64,000 nt of DNA from Microbacterium sp. UFMG61 (GTDB lineage: Bacteria > Actinomycetota > Actinomycetes > Actinomycetales > Microbacteriaceae). The position numbers and the translations under genes are program-made. Of the stretch, positions 17,386 to 27,742 are shown piece after piece. The first letter of the stretch is position 1, and every line of letters starts with the position of its first letter. The notes under the pieces were generated by a model, which worked only from the letters and a program-made list of their open reading frames with translations, was not told where the DNA came from and did not search any database. The stretch covers positions 99,317 through 163,316 of the forward strand of contig NZ_JACAFP010000007.1 of the NCBI RefSeq assembly GCF_015354505.1, written 5' to 3'.

Positions 17386-17931
17386 ATGCCCCGACCTCCC
17401 CTCGCCCGCGAACGAGTGCTCGACGCGTTCGAGTCGATCGTCATCGAAGACGGCGAGCGTGCAGCCACCCTCGACGCGACGGCCAAGGCCGCCGGCGTCT
17501 CGAAGGGCGGGCTGCTCTATCATTTCGGGTCGAAAGAAGACCTCGCCGCAGGGCTGATCGAACGCCTGGATGCACTCACGACGGCCGATCTCGAGCGCAT
17601 GACGACAGCTGAAGAGGGCCCGGTGGCGTACTACGTGCGCACCTCCGTCATGGAGGACGACGCCCTGGACCGCGCTCTGATCGCCGCGACCCGGCTCGCG
17701 CAGGGGGGCTCGACAGCCGCCGCGGACGCGCTGCGTCGCAACAGGGATCGCTGGGAGGACACGATCCGCCCGCACGTTCGGGATGCGGCGAGTCTCGACC
17801 TCGTGATGCTGCTCAGCGACGGGCTGTACTTCAACAACTCGCTCGATGTGCACGGTCCCGAGCGCCTCGTGCCCCGAAGCGACGAGCTCTCGGACCTCAT
17901 CGCGCTCGTGCTGCGCGCGACTGCGCCCTGA
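17386..17931 (+). CDS. TetR-family transcriptional regulator
   Basis: This 181-aa regulator has an N-terminal TetR helix-turn-helix (residues about 5-55, with AAGVSKGGLLYHFGSKEDL typical of helices 3-4) and a C-terminal ligand domain. It is divergently paired with the DHA2 exporter and probably represses it and itself through the 11-bp inverted repeat at 17303-17332. An exported compound is the likely inducer. A very long hairpin follows its stop. Confidence 0.92.
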   Translation: MPRPPLARERVLDAFESIVIEDGERAATLDATAKAAGVSKGGLLYHFGSKEDLAAGLIERLDALTTADLERMTTAEEGPVAYYVRTSVMEDDALDRALIAATRLAQGGSTAAADALRRNRDRWEDTIRPHVRDAASLDLVMLLSDGLYFNNSLDVHGPERLVPRSDELSDLIALVLRATAP

Positions 17932-17946
17932 CACGGTCCTCGCGAA

Positions 17947-17994
17947 CGAGAGAGCGGGAGGGGCAGCCACATGGCCGCCCCTCCCGCTCTCTCG
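17947..17994. terminator. Bidirectional terminator, 18-bp stem
   Basis: CGAGAGAGCGGGAGGGGC (17947-17964) and its perfect complement (17977-17994) flank a 12-nt loop. It lies between the convergent tetR and serA genes. Confidence 0.85.
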
Positions 17995-18016
17995 TGACGT
18001 CCGGGTCTCCCCCCGC

Positions 18017-19621
18017 TCAGACCTCGGTGATCTCGATCTGACGGAAGAGGTCGGCGTCGATCGCCGAGCTCACCTCGTCGAGCAGCTCATCGGAGATCGG
18101 AGAGTCGAGCGTCACGACGCTGAGCGCCTGGTCGCCGGCACCGAGGCGCGAGATCTGCATGCCCGCGATGTTGACTCCCGCCTCGCCGAACTTCTGACCG
18201 TAGACGGCGACGATCCCGGGCCGGTCGGTGTACAGCATGACCACGTGATGCTTCTCGATCGGCAGCTCGAGGGCGTGTCCGTTGATGCCGACAAGCTTCT
18301 CGGCCTGCTTCGGACCGGTGAGCGTGCCCGACACCGAGAGCTGCGAGCCGTCGGAGAGGGCACCGCTGAGAGTGATCACGTTGCGGTACTCGTCGCTCAC
18401 GTCGTCCTTGAGGAGACGGACGGCGATACCTCGCTGCTCGGCGAGCAGCGGAGCGTTCACGTACGAGACCGTCTCGCTGACGATGTTGGTGAACACGCCC
18501 TTGAGGGCAGCGAGCTTGAGCACGCTGACGTCGTAGTCGTTCAGCTCGCCGTGCACCTCGACGTCGAGGCTCGTGAGCGGCGACGTGGCGAGAGCGGCGA
18601 AGATCTGGCCGAGCTTCTCGACGAGCGAGATCCCCGGGCGCACGTACGGGTCGATCACGCCACCCGCGACGTTGACGGCATCCGGCACGAGGTCGCCGCC
18701 GAGCGCGAGGCGTACGGAACGAGCAACCGACACGCCGGCCTTCTCCTGCGCCTCCTCGGTGCTGGCTCCGAGGTGCGGGGTGACGACCACGTTCGGGAGG
18801 TCGAGCAGCGGACGAGCGGTGCCGCCCTCGGCCGGGGGCTCGGAGGTGAAGACATCGAGGCCTGCGCCCGCGATCTCACCGGCGACGAGCGCCGCGTGAA
18901 GAGCTTCTTCGTCGATGAGCCCACCACGAGCGACGTTGACGACGAACGCCGTCGGCTTCATGGCCTTGAACTGCTCGGCACCGATCATTCCGGTGGTCTC
19001 GGGCGTCTTCGGCATGTGGATCGTCAGGAAGTCGGATTCGGCGACCAGCTCGTCGAGAGACAGCAGCTGAACGCCGAGCTGCTGTGCGCGAGCCGAGGTG
19101 ACGTACGGGTCGTACGCGACGACGCGCATGTCGAACGCGGCGAGGCGAGCAGCGACGAGGGCTCCGATGCGGCCGAGGCCGACGATGCCGACGGTCTTCT
19201 CGAAGAGCTCGGCACCCGTGAACGAACTCCGCTTCCACTGACCGTCGGCGAGCGAGGCATGGGCGGCCGGGATGCGGCGAGCGAGGCTGAGGATGTGTCC
19301 GACCGTGAGCTCGGCGGCGGAGACGATGTTCGAGGTCGGCGCGTTCACGACCATGACGCCGGCCGTCGTGGCGGCCTTGATGTCGACGTTGTCGAGTCCG
19401 ACTCCGGCGCGGGCCACGACCTTGAGCTTCGGCGCGTGGGTCAGCGCCTCCTCGTCGATCTGCGTCGCCGAACGGATCAGCACCGCGTCGGCGTCCGCGA
19501 GCGACGCGAACAACGCCTCACGATCGGTGCCGTCGACGGTGCGAACGTCGAAATCGGGGCCGAGGGCCTCGATCGTGGCGGGAGAGAGAACTTCGGCGAG
19601 GAGCACGACGGGCTTCGGCAC
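18017..19621 (-). CDS. serA: D-3-phosphoglycerate dehydrogenase
   Basis: This 534-aa protein is the long, Mycobacterium-type SerA. The NAD-binding motif is GLGRIG (148-153), with the catalytic-domain signatures NVARGGLIDEEAL and TPHLGAST, followed by the ASB (intervening) domain and a C-terminal ACT domain (about 460-534) that binds serine for feedback control. It makes 3-phosphohydroxypyruvate, the first step of serine synthesis. The GTG at 19621 is chosen because GAAGGA lies 6 bases upstream; an in-frame ATG at 19684 would add 21 low-complexity residues not seen in the family. Confidence 0.95.
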   Translation of the reverse strand: MPKPVVLLAEVLSPATIEALGPDFDVRTVDGTDREALFASLADADAVLIRSATQIDEEALTHAPKLKVVARAGVGLDNVDIKAATTAGVMVVNAPTSNIVSAAELTVGHILSLARRIPAAHASLADGQWKRSSFTGAELFEKTVGIVGLGRIGALVAARLAAFDMRVVAYDPYVTSARAQQLGVQLLSLDELVAESDFLTIHMPKTPETTGMIGAEQFKAMKPTAFVVNVARGGLIDEEALHAALVAGEIAGAGLDVFTSEPPAEGGTARPLLDLPNVVVTPHLGASTEEAQEKAGVSVARSVRLALGGDLVPDAVNVAGGVIDPYVRPGISLVEKLGQIFAALATSPLTSLDVEVHGELNDYDVSVLKLAALKGVFTNIVSETVSYVNAPLLAEQRGIAVRLLKDDVSDEYRNVITLSGALSDGSQLSVSGTLTGPKQAEKLVGINGHALELPIEKHHVVMLYTDRPGIVAVYGQKFGEAGVNIAGMQISRLGAGDQALSVVTLDSPISDELLDEVSSAIDADLFRQIEITEV

Positions 19622-19735
19622 AGGGATCCTTCGGGGCAGCGCGACAGGGGGCCGATGCGCCGCACACCGTGGGGGCGCGATCACTTCAACTGTACCCGAG
19701 CGCTCCCGCTGCTCCGTGCCGTGTGACGCCCGGGA

Positions 19736-20089
19736 TCAGGACGCGACCGTCACCAGATCCGACATGTTGAGGATGCTGTAGCCGATGAGGCTCAGCCAGA
19801 ACACCGCCACGATCCCGAGGCCGGCCAGCAGCACGAGCCCGAGTTCTCCCGCATTCCGGCGTCTGCCGATCGCCCACGCGAACACGAAGACGATCGCGGG
19901 GAACACCACGCCGAAGAGCAGCGTCACCCATCCGACACCCGTCAGGCCGTTCTGGGCCATCGCGATGAGGTGCGCCACGGCGTTCCAGATCGCGTACGCG
20001 TAGAAGAGCCCCGCACACCCGAGCATCACAGCACTGAGCCAGCGCGGAGAACCGGGGTACGACGTCGAGTCCGTCTTCATCTCGGTCAT
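19736..20089 (-). CDS. Small membrane protein, unknown function
   Basis: This 117-aa protein has about three hydrophobic segments (around residues 18-38, 48-70 and 80-105) and no recognised motif. Its ATG overlaps the stop of the upstream gene as ATGA (20086-20089), so the pair is translationally coupled. A longer frame reading through the upstream gene is not coding. The function is unknown. Confidence 0.75.
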   Translation of the reverse strand: MTEMKTDSTSYPGSPRWLSAVMLGCAGLFYAYAIWNAVAHLIAMAQNGLTGVGWVTLLFGVVFPAIVFVFAWAIGRRRNAGELGLVLLAGLGIVAVFWLSLIGYSILNMSDLVTVAS

Positions 20090-20625
20090 GATCCGATCAC
20101 CCCCACCGTCACGAAAGGCCATGGCACGAGCAGCACGACCCCGACGAGCAGGAGCGCGATCCGGATCCATCCGGCCTTCGCCCTGGTCAGCACCCACGTC
20201 GCGAGGAACCACAGAGCCGGCGCGGCGACCGCGAGGACGAACCAGGGCACGTACATCGCGTCGGCGACGATCAGGTTGGCGAGCGGCTTGAGGCGCAAGC
20301 CACCGACGACCCACCCCACGCTGTAGAGGAGGTAGATGCCTCCCACGATGCCGAGGGTCAACAAAGTGCCTGTGCCGAGCGGCGCTCGTTCGTCGTCGCC
20401 GACGTCCTCTGCGTGCGGTACCGCGTCGCTTCCCCTTCCCACAGCGTTCCACCCGTCCGGGAGGTCTGCGGCCGTCTGCGCGTCTGCCGGCGACTCTGCA
20501 GCCGTCTGCCGTGACGCCGCCGACTCGACCGGAGCCTGCGAGCGACGCTCCCCCGACGCGGGCTTCGGCGGAGCATCGCTCTCGTCTCCATCCCAGCTCA
20601 GGGCGTCGTCAGAATCGGAAGTCAT
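20086..20625 (-). CDS. Membrane protein with disordered N-terminus, unknown
   Basis: This 179-aa protein begins with about 85 residues rich in Asp, Ala, Pro and Gln, likely disordered and cytoplasmic, followed by three hydrophobic segments (about 90-110, 125-145 and 155-178). No family was recognised. It is the first of a two-gene operon with the 117-aa membrane protein. TACGCT lies 7 nt before the ATG, so the transcript is probably leaderless. It is divergent from another membrane protein gene. Confidence 0.75.
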   Translation of the reverse strand: MTSDSDDALSWDGDESDAPPKPASGERRSQAPVESAASRQTAAESPADAQTAADLPDGWNAVGRGSDAVPHAEDVGDDERAPLGTGTLLTLGIVGGIYLLYSVGWVVGGLRLKPLANLIVADAMYVPWFVLAVAAPALWFLATWVLTRAKAGWIRIALLLVGVVLLVPWPFVTVGVIGS

Positions 20626-20632
20626 GTCTCCC

Positions 20633-20638
20633 AGCGTA
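20633..20638 (-). promoter_or_regulatory. -10 hexamer of membrane-protein operon, leaderless
   Basis: TACGCT on the minus strand lies 7 nt before the ATG at 20625. Confidence 0.5.
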
Positions 20639-20702
20639 GGACACGCCGTCCACTATGCTCGGTGGCATCTGGGCCGCCGAGGCCCCGGCGGGAGGGATCA
20701 CC

Positions 20703-21653
20703 GTGGCCGAGAACAACGAGGCTGAGAAGAACGAGAGCGTCGAGCGGAGACCAGCCGACGGCACTGCCGGCGAACCCGCAGCGGGGTGGAAGCCGACCGC
20801 TGCGGCCAAGACGAAGGCGACGACCTTCCGTTGGATCGCCGCGGCACTCTGGGCCGTCGCGATCGCCGCAGAGGCCGTCGGGATCTTCTGGCTGCTTCGT
20901 CAGAGGGTGTACGTCGGAGAAGACGGCACGCTTATGCGCGACCCGGACACCGGGTTGCTCGAGGAGCAAGGGGTCACGGCGCAGTTCCCGCAGTGGGCGT
21001 TCATCACGCTGCTCGTACTGCTCGTCGTCATCGCCGCGCTCGCGATCACGGGTTCGATCCTGTGGAAGAAGGCAAATCGACTGGATCCCGCCCGGAAGTC
21101 CGAGACGGTGCGCTTCTTCGTGCAGAACCAGCTCGGCGCGATCATCGCGATCGTGGCATTCCTCCCCCTCATCATCCTGATCTTCCTGAACAAGGACATG
21201 GACAAGGGGCAGAAGACCACCGCCGGCATCGTCGGAATCGCCCTCGCCGTCCTCGCCACGGTCATCGGAGTCGACTTCACCCCGCCCTCCGTCGAGCAGT
21301 ACACCGCCGACCAGTCGACCGTGATCCAGCTGCTCGGCAAGGACGAGGTCGTCTGGGTCGACGGCGGCGCCGTCTATCACGTGTGCGACGAGGTGTCCGA
21401 CATCCAGACCGGCAGCGAGAAGCGCACAGGCACCACCGCCGAGGCCGTCGAGGCCGGCAAGAGCCGCCTCACGTTGAAGTTCGCCTCCGAGCTGCGGACC
21501 TGTGGTCTGGCGGTCCCGGAGAACGCGGACGACATCGAGTCCGCCCTGCGCGAGATCCAGGCCGGTCAGGTCGACACGCTGCTTCCGGCTCCGGTCTGGG
21601 CCGACCCCGCGGACGCGCCGATCGAGGTCGAGGACGCTGCTCCGTCCGAGTGA
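20703..21653 (+). CDS. Membrane protein, unknown function
   Basis: This 316-aa protein has a charged N-terminal tail of about 35 residues, then helices at about 42-65, 95-118, 150-170 and 183-200, and a soluble C-terminal domain of about 115 residues containing VCDEVSDIQTGSEKRTG and one further Cys (LRTCGL). No family was recognised. The GTG at 20703 is preferred because GGAGGG lies 12-7 bases upstream; an in-frame start at 20655 gives a G/A-rich prefix. A TATGCT at 20653-20658 could be its -10 box. It ends at a bidirectional hairpin. Confidence 0.75.
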   Translation: MAENNEAEKNESVERRPADGTAGEPAAGWKPTAAAKTKATTFRWIAAALWAVAIAAEAVGIFWLLRQRVYVGEDGTLMRDPDTGLLEEQGVTAQFPQWAFITLLVLLVVIAALAITGSILWKKANRLDPARKSETVRFFVQNQLGAIIAIVAFLPLIILIFLNKDMDKGQKTTAGIVGIALAVLATVIGVDFTPPSVEQYTADQSTVIQLLGKDEVVWVDGGAVYHVCDEVSDIQTGSEKRTGTTAEAVEAGKSRLTLKFASELRTCGLAVPENADDIESALREIQAGQVDTLLPAPVWADPADAPIEVEDAAPSE

Positions 21654-21666
21654 TCGACAGATGACA

Positions 21667-21705
21667 GAGGAAGGGCCCGGTGCGATCCGCACCGAGCCCT
21701 TCCTC
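21667..21705. terminator. Bidirectional terminator
   Basis: GAGGAAGGGC pairs with GCCCTTCCTC, and an inner CGGTGCG/CGCACCG stem extends it. It separates the plus-strand membrane protein gene from convergent ilvC. Confidence 0.85.
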
Positions 21706-21719
21706 ATATCGACTGAGTG

Positions 21720-23304
<1,585 letters not shown>

Positions 23305-23306
23305 GG

Positions 23307-25109
23307 TCAGTCCTCCTCGTCGAATGCGGGCGCGTGCTCGCGGGCGTACTGGACGTAGCTGTTGCTCACGCCCTGGGGAACCATCGGCCACACCATGGAG
23401 TCGGCGCTGACGACGAAGTCGATGACGACGGGTCGGTCGTTCGTCTCGAGGGCGAGCTTGATCGCGGCATCCACCTCCTCTTCCTTCTCCACTCGGATCG
23501 CGAGGCAGCCATAGGCGTCGGCCAGCTTCACGAAATCGGGGATGCGCACCGTGCCGTGCCCCGTGTTGAGGTCGGTGTTCGAGTGGCGGCCGTCGTAGAA
23601 CAGCGTCTGCCACTGGCGCACCATGCCGAGCGAGGAGTTGTTGATGATCGCGACCTTGATCGGGATGTTGTTGATCGCACAGGTGGCGAGCTCCTGATTG
23701 GTCATCTGGAAGCAGCCGTCGCCGTCGATCGCCCAGACGACGCGGTCGGGTTCGGCGACCTTGGCACCCATGGCAGCGGGGACGGAGTAGCCCATCGTGC
23801 CCGCTCCCCCGGAGTTCAGCCAGGCGTTGGGACGCTCGTACTTGATGAACTGGGCTGCCCACATCTGATGCTGCCCGACGCCGGCGGCGTAGATGCCCTC
23901 CGGGCCCGTCAGTTCGCCGATCCGCTGGATCACGTACTGCGGCGCGAGCAGACCGTCGGTCGTGGGCGCGTAGCCGAGGGGGAACTCGGTGCGGAGTCCG
24001 TCGAGGTACGACCACCATTCCTCGGTGTCGGGCGCGCCGGCACCGATCGCGCTGCGGAACGCCGACTCGAGGTCGACGAGCACGTCGCGCACGTCGCCCA
24101 CGATCGGCACGTCGGCCATGCGGATCTTGGAGATCTCGGCAGGGTCGATGTCGACGTGCACGACCTTGGCGTTCGGCGCGAAGAGCGCGGCCTTGCCGGT
24201 CACGCGGTCGTCGAAACGCGCGCCGAGCGACACGATGAGGTCGGCTTCCTGCAGCGCGAGCACCGCAGGAACGGTGCCGTGCATACCCGGCATGCCGAGG
24301 TGCTGCTGGTGCGAATCGGGGAACGCGCCACGGGCCATCAGCGTCGTGACCACCGGTGCATTGGTGGTCTCGGCGAGGGCGAGCAGCTCTGCCGATGCAC
24401 GACCGCGGATGACGCCACCGCCGACGTACAGCACCGGCTTCTTGGCCTCGGCCAGAAGCGCGGCGGCCGCCTGGATCTGCTTGCCGTGGGCCTTGGTCAC
24501 GGGGCGGTAGCCCGGCAGATCGATCTTGGCGGGCCAGATGAAGGGGGCCATCGCCTGCTGGGCGTCCTTCGTGATGTCCACGAGCACGGGACCGGGACGA
24601 CCGGTCGACGCGATCTCGTACGCGGCGGCGAGGGCGCCCGGAATCTCGGAGGCGTCCTTCACGAGGAAGGAGTGCTTCGTCACGGGCATCGTGATGCCCA
24701 CGATGTCGGCCTCCTGGAACGCGTCCGTACCCATCAGCGTCGAGAACACCTGACCGGTGATCGCGAGAAGCGGCACCGAGTCCATGTAGGCGTCGGCGAT
24801 CGCGGTCACGAGGTTGGTCGCACCGGGCCCGGAGGTCGCGATGCAGACACCGACCTTGCCGGACGACGACGCGTAGCCCTCGGCCGCGTGGCCGGCGCCC
24901 TGCTCGTGACGCACCAGGATGTGCCGGAGCTCGGATGCATCCATGAGCGGGTCGTAGACGGGCAGAATCGCGCCGCCGGGAAGACCGAAGACGTCCTTGA
25001 CGCCCAGGAGCTCCAGGGTGCGGACCACTGCCTCTGCTCCGGAGATCTCCGGTGCGGCGGACTTGGGTGCGGGCGGCCTCGGCACAGCCGAGACGGTGTC
25101 AGCAGTCAT
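23307..25109 (-). CDS. ilvB: Acetolactate synthase large subunit
   Basis: This 600-aa ThDP enzyme has the catalytic Glu in [15 protein letters not shown] (about 65-79), the FAD/middle domain, and the ThDP-Mg motif [15 protein letters not shown] near residue 440. It condenses pyruvate with pyruvate or 2-oxobutyrate. The ATG at 25109 follows AGAAGGAGTG at optimal spacing. An open frame back to 25235 runs over the ilvD end and is not used. The 61-bp gap to ilvD holds a stable stem-loop but no room for an attenuator leader peptide. Confidence 0.97.
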   Translation of the reverse strand: MTADTVSAVPRPPAPKSAAPEISGAEAVVRTLELLGVKDVFGLPGGAILPVYDPLMDASELRHILVRHEQGAGHAAEGYASSSGKVGVCIATSGPGATNLVTAIADAYMDSVPLLAITGQVFSTLMGTDAFQEADIVGITMPVTKHSFLVKDASEIPGALAAAYEIASTGRPGPVLVDITKDAQQAMAPFIWPAKIDLPGYRPVTKAHGKQIQAAAALLAEAKKPVLYVGGGVIRGRASAELLALAETTNAPVVTTLMARGAFPDSHQQHLGMPGMHGTVPAVLALQEADLIVSLGARFDDRVTGKAALFAPNAKVVHVDIDPAEISKIRMADVPIVGDVRDVLVDLESAFRSAIGAGAPDTEEWWSYLDGLRTEFPLGYAPTTDGLLAPQYVIQRIGELTGPEGIYAAGVGQHQMWAAQFIKYERPNAWLNSGGAGTMGYSVPAAMGAKVAEPDRVVWAIDGDGCFQMTNQELATCAINNIPIKVAIINNSSLGMVRQWQTLFYDGRHSNTDLNTGHGTVRIPDFVKLADAYGCLAIRVEKEEEVDAAIKLALETNDRPVVIDFVVSADSMVWPMVPQGVSNSYVQYAREHAPAFDEED

Positions 25110-25136
25110 GACACTCCTTCTGATGGTCTGGAGGCG

Positions 25137-25167
25137 ACGTCGGCGGCTGGGATGCCGGAGCCGACGT
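25137..25167 (-). promoter_or_regulatory. Stem-loop in ilvD-ilvB gap
   Basis: ACGTCGGC (25137-25144) and GCCGACGT (25160-25167) are perfect complements with an inner GGC/GCC pair, filling half of the gap between ilvD and ilvB. There is no T-run on the minus strand. It may set relative expression or protect the ilvB 5' end; its role is unproven. Confidence 0.5.
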
Positions 25168-25170
25168 TGA

Positions 25171-26889
25171 TCAGCCGGTCGTCGCGCCCTCGGCGGCGGA
25201 CCGCACGAGACGCGAGTACTTGGCAAGAACGCCACGGGTATAGCGCGGGGGTAGCGGCTCCCAGCCAGAGCGGCGGGAGGCGAGCTCCGCCTCGTCGACG
25301 AGTAGGTCGAGAGAGCGAGCTGCGATATCGACCCGTATCAGATCACCATCGCGCACGAAGGCGATAGGACCTGCGTCCACCGCTTCGGGTGCTATGTGGC
25401 CGATGCACAGGCCGGTTGTGCCGCCTGAGAATCGTCCGTCAGTCAAGAGTAGTACATCTTTTCCGAGACCCGCGCCCTTGATGGCCGCGGTGATGGCGAG
25501 CATCTCGCGCATGCCCGGTCCCCCCTTGGGGCCCTCGTAACGGATGACGATGACGGTGCCCGCCTCGATCTCGCCGTTCGCGACGGCGTCCATCGCCGCG
25601 CGCTCGCGCTCGAAGACACGGGCAGGACCCTCGAACACGGCCGCGTCGAAGCCCGCGGTCTTCACGACGGCACCCTCGGGTGCGAGCGATCCGTGCAGGA
25701 TCGTCAGGCCGCCGGTCGCGTGGATCGGGTTGTCGAACGTGTGGATGACCTCGCCGTCGATCGGCTGCGGGTCGAGGTCGGCGAGGTTCTCGGCGAGCGT
25801 CTTGCCGGTCACCGTGAGCGCGTCTCCGTGCAGCAGCCCCTCGTCGAGCATCGCCTTCATGATCACGGGGATGCCGCCGTGGCGGTCGACGTCGTTCATG
25901 ACGTACTTGCCGAAGGGCTTCATGTCCGCGACGTGCGGGACCTTGTCGCCGATGCGGTTGAAGTCGTGCAGGCTGAGGTCGATCTCGGCCTCGCGGGCGA
26001 TGGCGAGCAGGTGCAGCACGACGTTCGTCGAACCTCCGAGGGCCATCGCGAGCGCGATCGCGTTCTCGAACGCCTCCTTGGTGAGGATGTCGCGCGTCGT
26101 GATGCCCTGGCGGAGCAGGTTGACGACGGCCTCGCCGGAGCGGTGGGCGAAGTAGTCGCGACGACGGTCGGCCGCGGGCGGAGCGGCCGAACCCGGAAGG
26201 CTCAGTCCGAGAGCCTCGGCGACGGATGCCATGGTGTTGGCCGTGTACATGCCGCCGCACGCACCTTCACCCGGAGCGATCGCACACTCGATGCGCTTGA
26301 GGTCCTCTTCGCTCATGAGACCGGCACGGCACGCGCCGACGGCCTCGAACGAGTCGATGATCGTGACGTCCTTCTCGGTGCCGTCGGAGAGCTTGACCCA
26401 GCCCGGCGCGATCGATCCGGCGTAGAGGAAGACGCTCGACAGGTCGAGACGCGCGCTGGCCATGAGCATGCCGGGGATCGACTTGTCGCATCCGGCGAGC
26501 AGCACGGAGCCGTCGAGGCGCTCGGCCATCATCACCGTCTCGACCGAGTCGGCGATCACCTCACGCGACACGAGTGAGAAGTGCATCCCCTCGTGACCCA
26601 TCGAGATCCCGTCGGAGACGGAGATGGTGCCGAACTGCAGCGGGTATCCGCCGCCGGAGTGCACGCCCTCCTTCGCCCCCTGCGCCAGGCGGTCGAGGCT
26701 CAGGTTGCAGGGCGTGATCTCGTTCCAGCTGGACGCGATTCCGATCTGGGGCTTGTCCCAGTCGGCGTCGCCCATGCCGACGGCACGGAGCATGCCTCGG
26801 GAGGTCGTCGCCTCGATGCCGTCGGTGACGACGCGGCTGCGGGGCTTGATGTCGATGGGCGCGCTGGTGGAGGGGTCATGCGAGGACAT
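25171..26889 (-). CDS. ilvD: Dihydroxy-acid dehydratase
   Basis: This 572-aa IlvD/Edd protein has the iron-sulfur and active-site cysteines in [12 protein letters not shown] (about 130) and [16 protein letters not shown] (about 200), and the C-terminal [11 protein letters not shown] motif. It dehydrates dihydroxy-isovalerate and its homologue to the 2-oxo acids. TAGACT lies 6 nt before the ATG and begins inside the otsB stop codon, so ilvD probably has its own leaderless promoter. The last 100 or so codons (25171-25470) use rare codons (CTA three times, ATA, TTG, GTA, AAA) unlike the rest of the gene, which hints at recombination. Confidence 0.96.
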   Translation of the reverse strand: MSSHDPSTSAPIDIKPRSRVVTDGIEATTSRGMLRAVGMGDADWDKPQIGIASSWNEITPCNLSLDRLAQGAKEGVHSGGGYPLQFGTISVSDGISMGHEGMHFSLVSREVIADSVETVMMAERLDGSVLLAGCDKSIPGMLMASARLDLSSVFLYAGSIAPGWVKLSDGTEKDVTIIDSFEAVGACRAGLMSEEDLKRIECAIAPGEGACGGMYTANTMASVAEALGLSLPGSAAPPAADRRRDYFAHRSGEAVVNLLRQGITTRDILTKEAFENAIALAMALGGSTNVVLHLLAIAREAEIDLSLHDFNRIGDKVPHVADMKPFGKYVMNDVDRHGGIPVIMKAMLDEGLLHGDALTVTGKTLAENLADLDPQPIDGEVIHTFDNPIHATGGLTILHGSLAPEGAVVKTAGFDAAVFEGPARVFERERAAMDAVANGEIEAGTVIVIRYEGPKGGPGMREMLAITAAIKGAGLGKDVLLLTDGRFSGGTTGLCIGHIAPEAVDAGPIAFVRDGDLIRVDIAARSLDLLVDEAELASRRSGWEPLPPRYTRGVLAKYSRLVRSAAEGATTG

Positions 26890-26895
26890 GACGGA

Positions 26896-26901
26896 AGTCT
26901 A
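26896..26901 (-). promoter_or_regulatory. -10 hexamer of ilvD, overlapping otsB stop
   Basis: TAGACT on the minus strand lies 6 nt before the ilvD ATG. Its first three bases, TAG (26901-26899), are the otsB stop codon. Confidence 0.6.
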
Positions 26902-27696
26902 TTCCCGCTGGGAGGCTCTCTCGTCCGCGAGAGCTTCCAGAAGCTGAGCCATCTCTTGTGGATTCTCCACACGGAGCACGGCAGCGCTCTCCCCCGGGCC
27001 CACACGCACTCCGAGATCCTGGTCGGTGAGGACGCGCATCGCGTCCTCGTCCGTCACGTCATCACCGGCGAACACGATGCCTGTCGCATCGAAATGCTCG
27101 CGGAGCGCTGTCATCGCCGCATCCTTGCCCTCGGTCCTCGACGAGAACTCGAGAACACGGTGCCCCGCTCGACGGCGCCAGTGCGGGAAGCGCTCGGCCG
27201 CCAGCGCGTCGATCTCGGCGAAGACCTGCTGCTCGACCTCGGGCGTGGCCGTGCGGGTGTGCACGCCCATGCCGAAGGTCTTGGGCTCGAACTCCGCACC
27301 GTCGTATCGGTCGATGATCGGCCGTGCGGCCGCCCACAGCGCTTCGCGCTCGCCCTCGGCCGTCTCGGGCCCGGTGGCGTCCGCGTCACCGCTGCCGGGG
27401 AACCAGTACTGCGCACCGTGGGATCCCGCGAGTGCGATCAGCGAGTCGTCGGTGTGCTCCGTGATCACGCGCAGATCGTGCATGCTGCGACCCGAGACAT
27501 AGGCGACGACGGTGTTCGGGAGCTCGGCGAGGCGCGCGACCTGCGCGGCCACTTCGGGAAGAGCCCGTGCGGCCATCGGATCAGGGACGAGCGGTGAGGC
27601 TGTTCCGTCGAAGTCGAGTGCCACGACGAGTCGGGGGGTGGCTGCGATGGCGGTGAGCGCGGCGTCGGCGGATCCAGGGGTCCAGGTGCGGGTCAC
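26899..27696 (-). CDS. otsB: Trehalose-6-phosphate phosphatase
   Basis: This 265-aa HAD-family phosphatase has the nucleophile motif DFDGT (28-32), the conserved SGRSMHDL motif, and the acidic metal motif AGDDVTDEDAM near the C-terminus. It removes phosphate from trehalose-6-phosphate to give trehalose, an osmoprotectant and stress solute. The GTG at 27696 is preferred because GGAGA lies 6-7 bases upstream; ATG codons further up lack a ribosome site. It follows otsA by 46 bases on the same strand. Its stop codon forms part of the ilvD promoter. Confidence 0.93.
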   Translation of the reverse strand: MTRTWTPGSADAALTAIAATPRLVVALDFDGTASPLVPDPMAARALPEVAAQVARLAELPNTVVAYVSGRSMHDLRVITEHTDDSLIALAGSHGAQYWFPGSGDADATGPETAEGEREALWAAARPIIDRYDGAEFEPKTFGMGVHTRTATPEVEQQVFAEIDALAAERFPHWRRRAGHRVLEFSSRTEGKDAAMTALREHFDATGIVFAGDDVTDEDAMRVLTDQDLGVRVGPGESAAVLRVENPQEMAQLLEALADERASQRE

Positions 27697-27742
27697 AGGT
27701 TCTCCATTCGAGGCGGGAATCATCTTCGGCATGGCGTGGCGA

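Noticed and set aside
25110..25170. A leader peptide and attenuator, or a T-box, for ilvB
   Set aside because: The gap after ilvD is too short, has no run of Val/Leu/Ile codons and no T-box motif. Only a stem-loop is present.
23334..25367. A 677-codon plus-strand frame across ilvB
   Set aside because: It is antisense to ilvB, His/Arg/Glu-rich and without a domain.
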